From Planctomycetota bacterium (GTDB lineage Bacteria > Planctomycetota > UBA1135 > JADKAF01): a stretch of DNA of 64,000 nucleotides. Position numbers and translations under genes: made by a program. This document shows, piece by piece, positions 44,047 to 53,054 of this stretch. Numbering within the stretch: the first letter of the stretch is position 1; every line of letters begins with the position of its first letter. The notes below the pieces were generated by a model. That model saw nothing but the letters and a program-made list of their open reading frames with translations. It was not told where the DNA came from and made no database searches. The stretch lies in the NCBI GenBank assembly GCA_016719295.1, contig JADKAF010000001.1:5146001-5210000 (forward strand). The letters run 5' to 3'.

Positions 44047-45584
44047 GACGCGTCGCGTCGGGGTTTGCCCTTTCGGCTGCCGTGCTTCGCGACGATGCGC
44101 TGCGCTTCGGCGCGGGCCTCGCTCGTACGGCGCACCGCGAAGATGCGCTGCTTCGCTTCGCGCACGGCGGTGTCGTGATCGACGATGGGAGCGGGATAGT
44201 CGCTGCCGATCAAGCAGCCGGAGGCGTGCTGCAGGTCGAGGCTCAAGCGCTCGGGGTTCGGCAGGTGCTCGGCGGGGACACCGGCGAGTTCCGGCACCCA
44301 GCGCTTCACGAACGCGCCGTCGGGATCCTGATCGCGCACCTGCTTCGCGGGCGAGTAGATGCGCACGGTGTTCATGCCGGTCGTGCCCGACTGCATCTGC
44401 GCCTGCGCGTAGTGAATGCCGGGCTCGAAGTCGACGAAGCGCGTCGCGAGGAAGAGCGCGGTGGGGCGCCAATGCAGCCAGAGGTGATAGCTCGCGAAGC
44501 TCATCACCATCGCGCGCATGCGGAAGTTCACCCAGCCGGTCTTCGCGAGGCAGCGCATGACCGCGTCGACCATGGGGTAGCCGGTGCGTCCTTCTCTCCA
44601 CGCGGCGAAGCGCTCGAGGAGCCGCGGGTCGGTGTCGAGATCCTCCGAGCGCAGGCCGTCGTACAGGCGATGGAGGTTCCTGTGTTCGAGGGCGGGCTCG
44701 TCCTCGAGCTTCTGCAGGAAGTGGCAATGCCAGCGCAGCCGCGCCTCGAAGCTGCGGAGTGACGGCAGCCAGCGGGGATCGCGCTCGGCTCGGGAGATAC
44801 CCTTCAGCTCGTCGAGCCGCTCGCGCGTCGCCTGATAGATCGTGCGCAGCGAGAGCGTGCCCCACGCGAGATGCGGGCTCAGGCGGCTGCAGCCCTCCCA
44901 GGCGCTGAGAGGGCTCGACATGTCGGCGCGATAGCCGACGCCGCGCTGCGCGAGGAAGCTCGTGAGCAGCGCTTCGGCGGCGCGGGTTCCTCCCGGCTGC
45001 GCCGCGTCGATCGTCGTCGCGCGCGGGACGAGAACTTCCGCGCTGGGGAGCTTGCCCACGGCGAAGCGCGGCACCAGCGCACGCACGTCGCGGATCTCAC
45101 GGGGTGTCGCCGCGCGCGCCTGCGACATGCGCCGCTGCCAGAGCGCGGCCCAGCCGTCGCGTGTCGCGAGGCGGCGGACCACGCCGTCTTGCACCTGCTC
45201 TTCCCAAGGGATGCCGTGCTCGCGGCACCAGCGCTTCACGCGCAGGTCGCGCGCATAGCTCAGCGCACCTCCGCACTCCTGATGCGACCAGAGCTTCGCG
45301 ATACCGCCTACGCCGCGGAGCTCCTGTTGCAAGCGTTCGAAGACCTCGGGCAGCTCGCCGGTTCTCACGACGAGGCGCGCGCCGCGCGCGCGCAGCGCGC
45401 GGTCGAGCTCGCGCAAGCTCTCGCCGACGAAGCGCGCCTGCGCCTGGTCCATCTCCGGCTGCGCCCAGAAGGACGGCTCGACCACGTAGAGCGCGAGCAC
45501 GGGCCCGGCCGCAGCGGCCGCCGCGAGCGGCGCGTGGTCCTCGACGCGCAGATCGCGCTTCCACCAGACGAGCTGGATGCCCAT
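44043..45584 (-). CDS. Cryptochrome/photolyase-family FAD protein
   Basis: 513 residues. The N-terminal alpha/beta domain begins IQLVWWKRDLRVEDHAPLA. The FAD-binding domain carries SRLSPHLAWGTLSLRTIYQ, RTGYPMVDAVMRCLAKTGWV and NFRMRAMVMSF, followed by WRPTALFLATRFVDFEPGIH, the class I photolyase order. Family members repair UV pyrimidine dimers with blue light, or sense light. It is of the group with a DUF2256/DUF3253 companion, which overlaps by four bases downstream. The double palindromic repeat copy B lies just upstream of its start. Confidence 0.88.
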   Translation of the reverse strand: MGIQLVWWKRDLRVEDHAPLAAAAAAGPVLALYVVEPSFWAQPEMDQAQARFVGESLRELDRALRARGARLVVRTGELPEVFERLQQELRGVGGIAKLWSHQECGGALSYARDLRVKRWCREHGIPWEEQVQDGVVRRLATRDGWAALWQRRMSQARAATPREIRDVRALVPRFAVGKLPSAEVLVPRATTIDAAQPGGTRAAEALLTSFLAQRGVGYRADMSSPLSAWEGCSRLSPHLAWGTLSLRTIYQATRERLDELKGISRAERDPRWLPSLRSFEARLRWHCHFLQKLEDEPALEHRNLHRLYDGLRSEDLDTDPRLLERFAAWREGRTGYPMVDAVMRCLAKTGWVNFRMRAMVMSFASYHLWLHWRPTALFLATRFVDFEPGIHYAQAQMQSGTTGMNTVRIYSPAKQVRDQDPDGAFVKRWVPELAGVPAEHLPNPERLSLDLQHASGCLIGSDYPAPIVDHDTAVREAKQRIFAVRRTSEARAEAQRIVAKHGSRKGKPRRDAS

Positions 45585-45629
45585 GGTGCGCGCGGTTCGC
45601 CCCGCAGCACCCCGTCGGATTCTCCCTCC

Positions 45630-45710
45630 CCATCGATCAAATAGGGGTCAGACCCCTTGTTGATCGACGCCGTCGATCAACAAGGGGTCTGACCCCTATT
45701 TGATCGATGG
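45630..45710. repeat. GGGGTCAGACCCC palindromic element, copy B (double unit)
   Basis: Forty-base arms (45630-45669, 45671-45710) are perfect inverse copies around one C. The unit order TCGATCA, GGGGTCAGACCCC, TGATCGA is as in copy A, but the bases between differ. It lies between the divergent photolyase and glycine-rich protein genes. Confidence 0.9.
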
Positions 45711-45794
45711 CGCCGGCGAGCTTGGTTACCCGTCGCCGAACCGGTGCTAGGCTCGGTGCCCTCGCGATCCCTCCGCCTTCCAGGAGCTTGCCCG

Positions 45795-47648
45795 ATGTCG
45801 CATCGCCGCCTTCCGCGCGCCACCGTTCTGGCAGCCCTATCGATTTCCTCGCTCGCTTGGTCGCAAGGCGGCCAGCCCGAGAGCCTGTTGCGGATCCTCT
45901 CCGAGGACTTCCAGGCCGTGGGCCAACGCGAGCGTGCTGGCACCTCGGCGGACTGGGCTGACGCCTTCCCCGGAGCTCTGCGCCCCGGGCGCGGCGGCGG
46001 CTACGGCATCCACGGCGATCTGCGCGTCGAGAGCGGAACGGTGGTGATCGATGTCGCGCAGCTCATCCCGCCGGCGCAGACGCGCTTCGGCGCGTGGCTC
46101 GGCCCCATCGGCGGTGCTTTCTACTTCTCCTCGATCTACGTGGCTCCGGGCGCCACGCTGCGCTTCGTCGGCGCACATGGCGCGCGCATCTACACCGCGT
46201 CGCTCGACGTGCAGGGCACGCTCGACGCCTCGGGCGAGCATGCGCCGCTGCACACTCCGAAGAACGATCCCTGCCCGCTGGCTACGTCGTTCCCGTGGGT
46301 TGCGAACGACATCGGTCGCGGTGGACTCGGCGGGCGCGGTGGTCCGGGTGGGGGCGCCGGTGGCTCCGGCGGCGATGATCCACGCCTGATCGCGGCCTCG
46401 CCGAACGGGATGCCCGCGAATCCGGGCTCGACGGCGCGGCTTCCACCGCAGCACCTCGACGGCGAGAACGGCTCGGGGCCCGGTGCAGGCTTCGGATCGC
46501 AGCAGTTCCCAACGACGGCGATCGATCCCAGCTTCGCGCTGCGCCTCGCCAACGTGCAGATCCAGCCGGCGCTGCTCTACTCGCTGCAGCGCGCCGCGGG
46601 CGCCGGTGGAGGTTCGTTCGGGAGCGCTGGCAACGCGGGCGTGCAGGAGCTGCCGTTCACCAACAACGGCGGCAGCGGTGGACCGCTGCCGAGCTTCGAT
46701 CCGACGTTGCCGCCGGGAATCGCGTTCGCGGGCTCGGGCGGCGGCGGCGGCGGGGTGCACTGCTACTTCACGAATCGCATCGCTGGGCGCTTCACCAACT
46801 GCAAGCCGACTTATCCCGTCGGACTGCGTCCCTCGATCGGCGGTCAGCAGGTCGTCGAGGTCTGGAACACCGGTGCGGGCGGCGGCGGTGGCGGCGGCTA
46901 TCTCTATGTGCAGTGCAGCGAGCTCGAGCTCGGCGGCTCGCTGCTGGCGCTCGGCGGTGATGGGGGCTCGAGCGCGTCGTTCGGCTCTTCGGTTCGCGGT
47001 ACGGAGGCGGGCTCGGGCGGTGGCGGCGGATCCGGCGGTGCGATCCGACTCGATGTGCTTCGCCGAGCCCAGGTGCTCGGCACGGCGCGGATCGATGTGA
47101 ACGGTGGCGCCGGTGGGCGCAGCAGCCTGAACATCCACGGCGGCAACGGCGGCCGCGGCGTCGTGCATGTGCACGACGCGAGCGGTGATGGCACCTTCGC
47201 TGCGGCGGTGCAACCCGCGGGTGCGCTGAGCACCGGCGCGCTGCAGCCGAGCGACGAGCATCCGTTCTCGTTCGCGACCTCGCGCTACTACCGCTCGCAG
47301 GTCGGGCGGCCCGTGCAGCGCATCATCGACTCGATCGTGACCTTCGCGATCGCCCGCGACGGCGCGCCGAGCCCGGTCGATCCCACCGATCCGCGCCAGG
47401 TCTTCAACGTCGGCGTCCCCGGTTCGCTGCTCGTGCACTTGGGGCCCGCGTACCTGAGCTATCAAGCGGCGCAGGACGACGGCAACGGGAACCCGGTGCC
47501 CGGCACCGAGACGCTCTGGACCGCCGATCCCACGGCGCTCGATCCAGCGAAGACCCTCGTGCGCTTCACGCTGCTGCTCGATCGCGGCTGGTTCGATCCG
47601 CTCGGCCCCATTGCGGGCATCGTGGGCTTCGAACTCTACGCCCTGTGA
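45795..47648 (+). CDS. Secreted glycine-rich repetitive protein
   Basis: 617 residues from ATG 45795 with a signal peptide ending SSLAWSQ. Residues ~75-170 resemble a right-handed beta-helix or PE-PGRS-like start (FYFSSIYVAPGATLRFVGAHG, LDVQGTLDASGEH). Residues ~175-480 have long Gly/Ser-rich loops (GLGGRGGPGGGAGGSGGDD, GAGGGGGGGYLYVQCSELELG, GNGGRGVVHVHD) between beta-strands. The C-terminal ~130 residues are non-repetitive. No enzyme motif. A surface or matrix role is inferred. The stop overlaps the next gene's GTG. Confidence 0.75.
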   Translation: MSHRRLPRATVLAALSISSLAWSQGGQPESLLRILSEDFQAVGQRERAGTSADWADAFPGALRPGRGGGYGIHGDLRVESGTVVIDVAQLIPPAQTRFGAWLGPIGGAFYFSSIYVAPGATLRFVGAHGARIYTASLDVQGTLDASGEHAPLHTPKNDPCPLATSFPWVANDIGRGGLGGRGGPGGGAGGSGGDDPRLIAASPNGMPANPGSTARLPPQHLDGENGSGPGAGFGSQQFPTTAIDPSFALRLANVQIQPALLYSLQRAAGAGGGSFGSAGNAGVQELPFTNNGGSGGPLPSFDPTLPPGIAFAGSGGGGGGVHCYFTNRIAGRFTNCKPTYPVGLRPSIGGQQVVEVWNTGAGGGGGGGYLYVQCSELELGGSLLALGGDGGSSASFGSSVRGTEAGSGGGGGSGGAIRLDVLRRAQVLGTARIDVNGGAGGRSSLNIHGGNGGRGVVHVHDASGDGTFAAAVQPAGALSTGALQPSDEHPFSFATSRYYRSQVGRPVQRIIDSIVTFAIARDGAPSPVDPTDPRQVFNVGVPGSLLVHLGPAYLSYQAAQDDGNGNPVPGTETLWTADPTALDPAKTLVRFTLLLDRGWFDPLGPIAGIVGFELYAL

Positions 47649-49255
47649 CCGTCGATCAAAATGGGGTCAGACCCCCATTTGATCGACGGCGCCTCGCGGT
47701 TGTCGTCGCGCTCGCGGCGTGTGGCGAGGTGCTGCATGCGCAGGAGGGCGCGCGATTCGTCGAGCGCGCGCGCCTGCACGTCGGCGGTGGGCCGACCGAA
47801 GTGCTCGCGCGCTCTGCGCGCGGAGACTTGCTGGCCACGGCGGGTGGCGAGCAGATCGCGGTCTGGGAGGTGCGCGCAGAGGGGCCGCGCGAGATCGCGC
47901 GCTTCTCGACGGCGAACTATGTCGAGCACCTCGCGTTCGATCCGAGCGGATGCGTCCTCGCCATCTCCGGGGGGGAGCTCCAGCTCTGGGATCGCGAGAG
48001 CAGTCGGCTCGCGGAGCGCTTCCGGCTCTGGCGCGGCGGTCCGGTCGCGTGGAGCCCCGATGGGCGCTTCCTCGCGACCTGCGGCATCGGGCGGCGCGTC
48101 GAGCTGCTCGAATGCGAACGCTTCCGCACCGTGCGTTCGCTGGCATTAGGCGCAGAGGGTCGCGAAGCGAGCGCGCTGCTCTGGGAGCCCGACGGGAGCG
48201 CGTTGTGGATCGCCGCGGCGGGCAAGCGCAGCGCGTTGTTCCGCTATGAGATCGCCTCGGGGGTCTTCGATGCCGACGCGCGGCGCGAGGTGGATTCCTT
48301 CGTCACGCGGATGAGCTGGAGCGATGGCCAGCTCGTGTTGGAAGGTCGGAGGCGCGAGAGTGCCGGGCTGGATATCGGCTTCGATGCGGGGCATCCGGTG
48401 GGGCAACTTTCTCTCGCGTTCACTCCCGACGAGCGCTTCGCGCTGCTCGCGAACGACGCGCGCGTCGCGGTGCTGGAGATCGAGAGCGGCGCCGTCCGCG
48501 AGCTCGCGGTCGGTGGGCCGATCGGCGCGGGACGCGCAGGGGCCGAGTTCCTCCTCGCGGAGCCGAGCGGCCTCTCGCTCTGGGATGCGGCGCTCGGAAC
48601 GCGACGTTCGCGCTTCGAGCGCGCTTGGAAGCCCCATCAGCGACCGACGATGATCGCCCTCGGCCCTGGAAGCGGTAGCTGCTTCGGCGGTGGAGCGAAC
48701 CGCCGGACCTCGCAGATCGATCTCGACGGAGAAGAGCCCGATCGCGACGTGGGAGTCTTCAGCGCGTGGGCCATCGACCGGAGCGCCGACGGGGAGCGCT
48801 GCGTCCTGGTCCGCTACGGCAGCTCGCCCGGCCTGCCCAGCCCGGTCGAGCTGCGGCTCTGGGATCGCGCGAAGCCGATCTTCCCTCTCGATGCCGAACG
48901 CTGGCCCAGCGCCACGGCCGCGTGCCTCGGCTCCGGTGACGAGCTCGTCTGGAGCGCTGGGTTCTTCGGCGATGCCCGGAGCGGGACGTGGCGCCGCACT
49001 TGGCCCGAAGGCGCTCCGCAGCGAGTGAACGACCGCATCTACTACGCGCTCGCCGCGCTCGGTCGCGGCCTCGTGGCCGGGCTCGCTCCGCAAGGGCTCG
49101 ACTTGATCGATCTCGCTTCGGGCCGCGTGCTCGCGACCTATCCACCGGCACAGCTTCGAGGCTCCGCGGGCCCGAGCCTCGCCGCGAGCCCCAGCGGCCG
49201 CTGGATCCTCACTCTCGCCGGCCGCGAAGCGCGCCTCCTCGAGCTCCTCCGCTGA
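47645..49255 (+). CDS. WD40/beta-propeller-like probable lipoprotein whose start lies in a repeat
   Basis: 536 residues starting at GTG 47645, which overlaps the previous stop (GTGA). The first ~15 codons are palindromic element copy C (MTVDQNGVRPPFDRR), giving a basic n-region, followed by LAVVVALAACGE with a lipobox-like LAAC. Residues ~45-530 have WD40-like blades: LAFDPSGCVLAISGGELQLWD, PVAWSPDGRFLATCG, LSLAFTPDERFALLANDARV. No catalytic motif. No other in-frame start is available before the hydrophobic stretch, so the repeat is translated or the native start has been replaced. Confidence 0.72.
   Translation: MTVDQNGVRPPFDRRRLAVVVALAACGEVLHAQEGARFVERARLHVGGGPTEVLARSARGDLLATAGGEQIAVWEVRAEGPREIARFSTANYVEHLAFDPSGCVLAISGGELQLWDRESSRLAERFRLWRGGPVAWSPDGRFLATCGIGRRVELLECERFRTVRSLALGAEGREASALLWEPDGSALWIAAAGKRSALFRYEIASGVFDADARREVDSFVTRMSWSDGQLVLEGRRRESAGLDIGFDAGHPVGQLSLAFTPDERFALLANDARVAVLEIESGAVRELAVGGPIGAGRAGAEFLLAEPSGLSLWDAALGTRRSRFERAWKPHQRPTMIALGPGSGSCFGGGANRRTSQIDLDGEEPDRDVGVFSAWAIDRSADGERCVLVRYGSSPGLPSPVELRLWDRAKPIFPLDAERWPSATAACLGSGDELVWSAGFFGDARSGTWRRTWPEGAPQRVNDRIYYALAALGRGLVAGLAPQGLDLIDLASGRVLATYPPAQLRGSAGPSLAASPSGRWILTLAGREARLLELLR
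47649..47689. repeat. GGGGTCAGACCCC palindromic element, copy C (single unit)
   Basis: CCGTCGATCAAAATGGGG and CCCCCATTTGATCGACGG flank TCAGA, giving a near-perfect single hairpin. It is one unit rather than two, and it lies within the 5' coding end of the WD40-like gene, starting one base after the previous stop codon. Confidence 0.85.
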
Positions 49256-49260
49256 CCGCA

Positions 49261-49335
49261 TCGATCAAGTCGGGGTCAGACCCCTCACTGATCGACAGCA
49301 TCGATCAGTGAGGGGTCTGACCCCTCACTGATCGG
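49261..49335. repeat. GGGGTCAGACCCC palindromic element, copy D (double unit, diverged outer end)
   Basis: The inner arms 49272-49295 and 49301-49324 are exact 24-base inverse copies around CAGCA. The outer left (TCGATCAAGTC) no longer matches the outer right (TCACTGATCGG). It starts six bases after the WD40-like stop codon. Confidence 0.85.
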
Positions 49336-49429
49336 CGGGGGCTTCTCGGGGCTTTCACGGAGGGCTCACCGCTTCTGCGTCCGCATCGCGCACTCTTCCG
49401 GCCGACGAGTCGGAAGAGGAACTCGCTCG

Positions 49430-49954
49430 ATGCCGCTCAATGCCTACCTCGCGCTGGCGCTGCTCGCCGCGCTGCTGCTCTCGCCCCTGCTCCTGCTGGC
49501 GAGCCCCTTCCTTTGGTTCGCTCTCCGGCGCGAGCTCGCTCAGCGCGATGCGGAAGGCTGGAAGCTCCTCTCACCGCGCCTCGTGCGAACGCTCCGGAGC
49601 TTCGCACCGGTGGTGCTGCGCGGAGAGGAGAGCGCCGATGCATGGCTCGGCGTCGCGAGGAAGATCGACGACTACCTCGTGCTCGCGCGCGGACCGCGCC
49701 GCTGGCGCACGTTGCTCCTGCTCGGCCTTTTGGAGTTCGCCCCGCTGCTCCGCGGCTACGCGCCGCTCTCGCGCCTCTCGCTCGAACGCCGCATGCGCTT
49801 CGCCGACCGGCACCTCGCGGCGCCGCGAGGCTTGATGCGCGTCTTCGCTCTCGCGCGGCAGATCGTGCGCATCGGCCACTACGGGCGCCCGATCGCGACG
49901 CTGCGCGTGGCGCCGCGCCAGCAGCCGCGCGAGCTGGTGGAGCTCTCGGCGTGA
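49430..49954 (+). CDS. Small membrane-anchored partner of the GMC oxidoreductase
   Basis: 174 residues with one strong N-terminal membrane helix (YLALALLAALLLSPLLLLASPF). The rest is helical: RSFAPVVLRGEESADAWLG, LLLLGLLEFAPLLRG and LMRVFALARQIVRIGHYGRP. The layout resembles the N-terminal domain of long-chain alcohol oxidases and gluconate-dehydrogenase subunit 3, so a small subunit for the next gene is inferred. The next gene's GTG overlaps its TGA. A hairpin (CTTCCG/CGGAAG) lies in the leader before ATG 49430. Confidence 0.68.
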   Translation: MPLNAYLALALLAALLLSPLLLLASPFLWFALRRELAQRDAEGWKLLSPRLVRTLRSFAPVVLRGEESADAWLGVARKIDDYLVLARGPRRWRTLLLLGLLEFAPLLRGYAPLSRLSLERRMRFADRHLAAPRGLMRVFALARQIVRIGHYGRPIATLRVAPRQQPRELVELSA

Positions 49955-51519
49955 GGCTCGCCGATTCCATCCGCGATCGCGAGGTCGATGTGCTCGTGAT
50001 CGGCTCGGGTGCCGCCGGCTCGGTGCTGGCGTATCACCTCGCCGTCGCCGGTCAGCGCGTTCTGGTCGCCGAGCGCGGGAAGCGCGTGCGGCCCGAGCAG
50101 ATGCCCGCCGACGAGGCCTCGCGCATCGCGACGCTCTACAAGGACGGCGGCGCGCAGATGAACCACGACGCCGACATGTTCGTCTTGCAGGGGAGCCTGG
50201 TCGGCGGCTCGACGGTCCTTACGAACGGCGTCACCCTGCGCTTGCCGGAAGACGTACGCGCTTCGCTGGCGCACGATCACGCGTGGGAGCTCCCCGCGGA
50301 CGAGCTCGCCGCGAGCTACGCCCGCGTCGAGGACGTGCTGAACGTCGCCGTGATGGGGCAGCATCTCTACAGCCGCGCCTCGCACAAGATGGCGGAGGGC
50401 ATCCGCGCGCTCGGGCACGCGCCCGGCGAATTCGCGAAGGGCATGCTGCGCTGCATCGGCTGCGGCTACTGCAACGTCGGCTGCCACTACGGGCGCAAGC
50501 TGGACGCCTCGCAGACTTGGGTGCCGATGGCCGAGGCCCGCGGCGCCGAGATCCTCGCCGAGGTGCAGGTGCTCGAGCTCGAGCATCGGCGTGGCGTCGT
50601 CTGCGCCGCGCGCTGCCGCGATCTCCGCTCGGGGAAGCTCTTCCGCGTTCGGGCCCAGCGCTTCGTGCTGGCCGCCGGCGCGATCGCGACGCCGGAGCTG
50701 CTCCTGCGCTCGAAGCTCGGCGGACCGCGCGTGGGGCGCGGGATGTCCTTCAACGCCGGCGCCATCGCGTTCGCCGAGTATCCCGAGGAGGTCGACGGTC
50801 ATCTCGGCGACCAGATGTGCGTGCACCACTTCGATGCGCGCTTCGCGATCGAGCAGGTGCACAACCCCGAGCTCTCGTTCGCGCTGACCTTGCCCGGGAC
50901 CTTCGAGCAGCACAGCGCGCGCATGCGCCGCTATCGGCGGCTCGCGAGCGCCGGCGTGCTCGTGCCGACGCAGCCGGTGGGACGCGTGTACTTCGGCCTC
51001 GGCGCGCGGCTGGTCCCGGCGCTCTTCGATCACGCCGAGCTCCGCTTTCGCATGCCCGCCGAAGATCTCGTGGCGCTGCGCGATGGCCTGAAGATGCTGG
51101 CGAACATCTACTTCGCCTCCGGCGCCACGCGTGTCTTCGTGCCGAGCCGCATGCCGCTCGAGCTGCAGAGCGCCCGCGAGGTCGAGCGCATCGACGCGGC
51201 GATCCGCCGCCAGAGCGACCTCACGAACTTCGGCTCCTCGCATCCCTTTGGCGGTGCCGCGATCGGCGAGGACTCACGCGTGGCGCCGGTGGACCCCGAG
51301 CATCGTCTGCGCGGCGTCGCAAACCTCTTCGTCTGCGATGCGAGCGTCTTCCCGCGTGCCCTGCGCGTGAACCCGATGCTCACGATCATGGCGGTCGCCG
51401 ATCGCGCGGCTCGCTTCCTGGGTGTCGACGTGCCGGTTCGCATCGAGGAAGGCCCGGCGTACGAAGCGCGGAAGCGGCGCGAGCGGGCACGCGCATCGAG
51501 CGTGGGGTCGCCGTCGTGA
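49951..51519 (+). CDS. GMC-family flavin oxidoreductase (long-chain alcohol oxidase-like)
   Basis: 522 residues from GTG 49951. The FAD-binding motif VDVLVIGSGAAGSVLAYHL is near the N-terminus. RCIGCGYCNVGCHYGRK near residue 170 matches the Cys-rich segment of fatty-alcohol oxidases. Near the C-terminus, SSHPFGGAAIGED and VNPMLTIMAVADRAA complete the GMC pattern. The probable reaction is oxidation of a long-chain alcohol or sterol-like substrate. It is translationally coupled to both neighbours (GTGA overlaps), so a pathway with the GH3 synthetase and PAP2/methyltransferase genes is likely. Confidence 0.88.
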   Translation: MRLADSIRDREVDVLVIGSGAAGSVLAYHLAVAGQRVLVAERGKRVRPEQMPADEASRIATLYKDGGAQMNHDADMFVLQGSLVGGSTVLTNGVTLRLPEDVRASLAHDHAWELPADELAASYARVEDVLNVAVMGQHLYSRASHKMAEGIRALGHAPGEFAKGMLRCIGCGYCNVGCHYGRKLDASQTWVPMAEARGAEILAEVQVLELEHRRGVVCAARCRDLRSGKLFRVRAQRFVLAAGAIATPELLLRSKLGGPRVGRGMSFNAGAIAFAEYPEEVDGHLGDQMCVHHFDARFAIEQVHNPELSFALTLPGTFEQHSARMRRYRRLASAGVLVPTQPVGRVYFGLGARLVPALFDHAELRFRMPAEDLVALRDGLKMLANIYFASGATRVFVPSRMPLELQSAREVERIDAAIRRQSDLTNFGSSHPFGGAAIGEDSRVAPVDPEHRLRGVANLFVCDASVFPRALRVNPMLTIMAVADRAARFLGVDVPVRIEEGPAYEARKRRERARASSVGSPS

Positions 51520-53054
51520 TCGATCAGACCATGCGCTTCTTCGCGCGCCGGCGTCTGCGCCGCCTGCGCGCGCTCGCGAGTGATCCCGCCGCGGCGCAGG
51601 AGCAGGTGCGCGCGTCCCTCGTCCGCCGCGCTCGCGATACCGAGCTCGGCCGCGAGCTGCGCTTCGAGCGCGTGAAGAGCTACGCCGACTTCTGCGCGGC
51701 GGTTCCGCTGGGAGGCTACGCGGCATGGGCGCCGCGGCTCGAGCGGGCGCGCGCCGGACGAGCCGACGTGTGCTGGCCCGGCCAGGTCGAAGCCTGGGCG
51801 CTCTCCTCGGGCACGACGAGCGGCGAGAAGTACCTGCCCGTGACGCGCGACTCGATCCGCTCGCACCAGGGCGGCGGATTCGATGCGCTGGCCCCGCACC
51901 TCGCGGAGGCGCGCGCGAGCGTGTTCGCGGGCAAGAGCCTCTTCCTCGGCGGCTCGATGGGTCTCCGCCGCGAAGGGCGCGCGTGGGTCGGCGACAACAC
52001 CGGCATCATGGCGCGGCGCATCCCGCGTCTCGCGCAGCGCTGGCGCTTGCCGCGTCGCGAGATCGCGAGCCTCGCGAGCTGGGAGGAGAAGATCGAGCGC
52101 GCCTCGCGCGAAGCCCTGCACGAGGACGTGCGGCTGCTCGCTGGTACGCCTTCCTGGATGCTGCTCTTCGCCGAGCGCGTCCTGCGCGAAGCTCGCGCGG
52201 TCGGACGTCCCGCGGAGAACCTGCGCGCGCTCTGGCCCGAGCTCCAGCTCTTCTTGCACGGCGGCACCGACTTCGCCCCGTATCGCGAGCGCTTCGCGCG
52301 TCTCGCCGGTCCGGGCGTGCGTTGCATCGACACCTACTCCGCCTCCGAGGGCGGCATGTTCGCGGTGCAGGATCGCGCCGACGCCGAGGGCATGCTGCCG
52401 CTCGTCGATCGCGGCGTCTTCTTCGAGCTCGTGCCGCGAGAGGATCTCGAGCGAGCGCAGCCGACGCGTCTCCGCCTGCACGAGGCCGAGCTCGGCATCG
52501 ACTACGCGGTGGTCGTGAGCACCGATGCCGGCCTCTTCGGCTATCTCCTCGGCGATCTCGTGCGCTTGGTCTCGCGCGATCCGCTGCGCCTGGTCTTCGC
52601 CGGACGCGTCGCGCATACCCTGAACGCCTTCGGCGAGCACGTCTGCGGGGGCGAGCTCGAACGCGCGGTCCAGCACGCGGCCTGGACCTTGCGCACGCGC
52701 GTCGCCGAGTTCGCCGTCGCGGTGCAGCTCGCGGACGCCGATCTCGAGGTCGGCCGTCACGTCTACTACGTCGAGCTGGAGCCCGGCGCGCCCCGCGTCG
52801 ATCGCGAGCGTTTCGCCGCGGCCCTGGACGAGCGCATCGCCGCGGGGAACGAGGACTACGCGACGCATCGCAGCTTCGGCCTCGAGCTGCCCCGCGTCGT
52901 CTTCGTGCCGAGCGGCTCGTTCCACGCCTGGATGCGCGAGCGCGGTACCTGGGGCGGTCAGCACAAGGTCCCGCGCGTGCTCTCCCCCGAGCTGCTCGCG
53001 AGCTTCTCTCCTGCCCACGAGGTCTTGCATGCGACGAGCCACGGCTCTGCTTGA
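51516..53054 (+). CDS. GH3-family acyl-adenylating synthetase
   Basis: 512 residues from GTG 51516 (overlapping the upstream TGA). GH3 signatures: ALSSGTTSGEKYLPVT (phosphate-binding loop, ~100), LHGGTDFAPYRERF, TYSASEGGMFAVQ (~270) and VSTDAGLFGYLLGDLVRL (~340). GH3 enzymes adenylate a carboxylic acid and pass it to an amine, best known from plant auxin-amino acid conjugation. Beside an alcohol/aldehyde-oxidising GMC enzyme it may couple a fatty acid to an amine. The substrate is not known. It overlaps the PAP2 gene by 26 bases. Confidence 0.88.
   Translation: MIDQTMRFFARRRLRRLRALASDPAAAQEQVRASLVRRARDTELGRELRFERVKSYADFCAAVPLGGYAAWAPRLERARAGRADVCWPGQVEAWALSSGTTSGEKYLPVTRDSIRSHQGGGFDALAPHLAEARASVFAGKSLFLGGSMGLRREGRAWVGDNTGIMARRIPRLAQRWRLPRREIASLASWEEKIERASREALHEDVRLLAGTPSWMLLFAERVLREARAVGRPAENLRALWPELQLFLHGGTDFAPYRERFARLAGPGVRCIDTYSASEGGMFAVQDRADAEGMLPLVDRGVFFELVPREDLERAQPTRLRLHEAELGIDYAVVVSTDAGLFGYLLGDLVRLVSRDPLRLVFAGRVAHTLNAFGEHVCGGELERAVQHAAWTLRTRVAEFAVAVQLADADLEVGRHVYYVELEPGAPRVDRERFAAALDERIAAGNEDYATHRSFGLELPRVVFVPSGSFHAWMRERGTWGGQHKVPRVLSPELLASFSPAHEVLHATSHGSA

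Noticed and set aside
26173..49335. CRISPR array from the repeated GGGGTCAGACCCC units
   Set aside because: The copies are kilobases apart with genes between them, have no regular spacers, and no cas gene is present.
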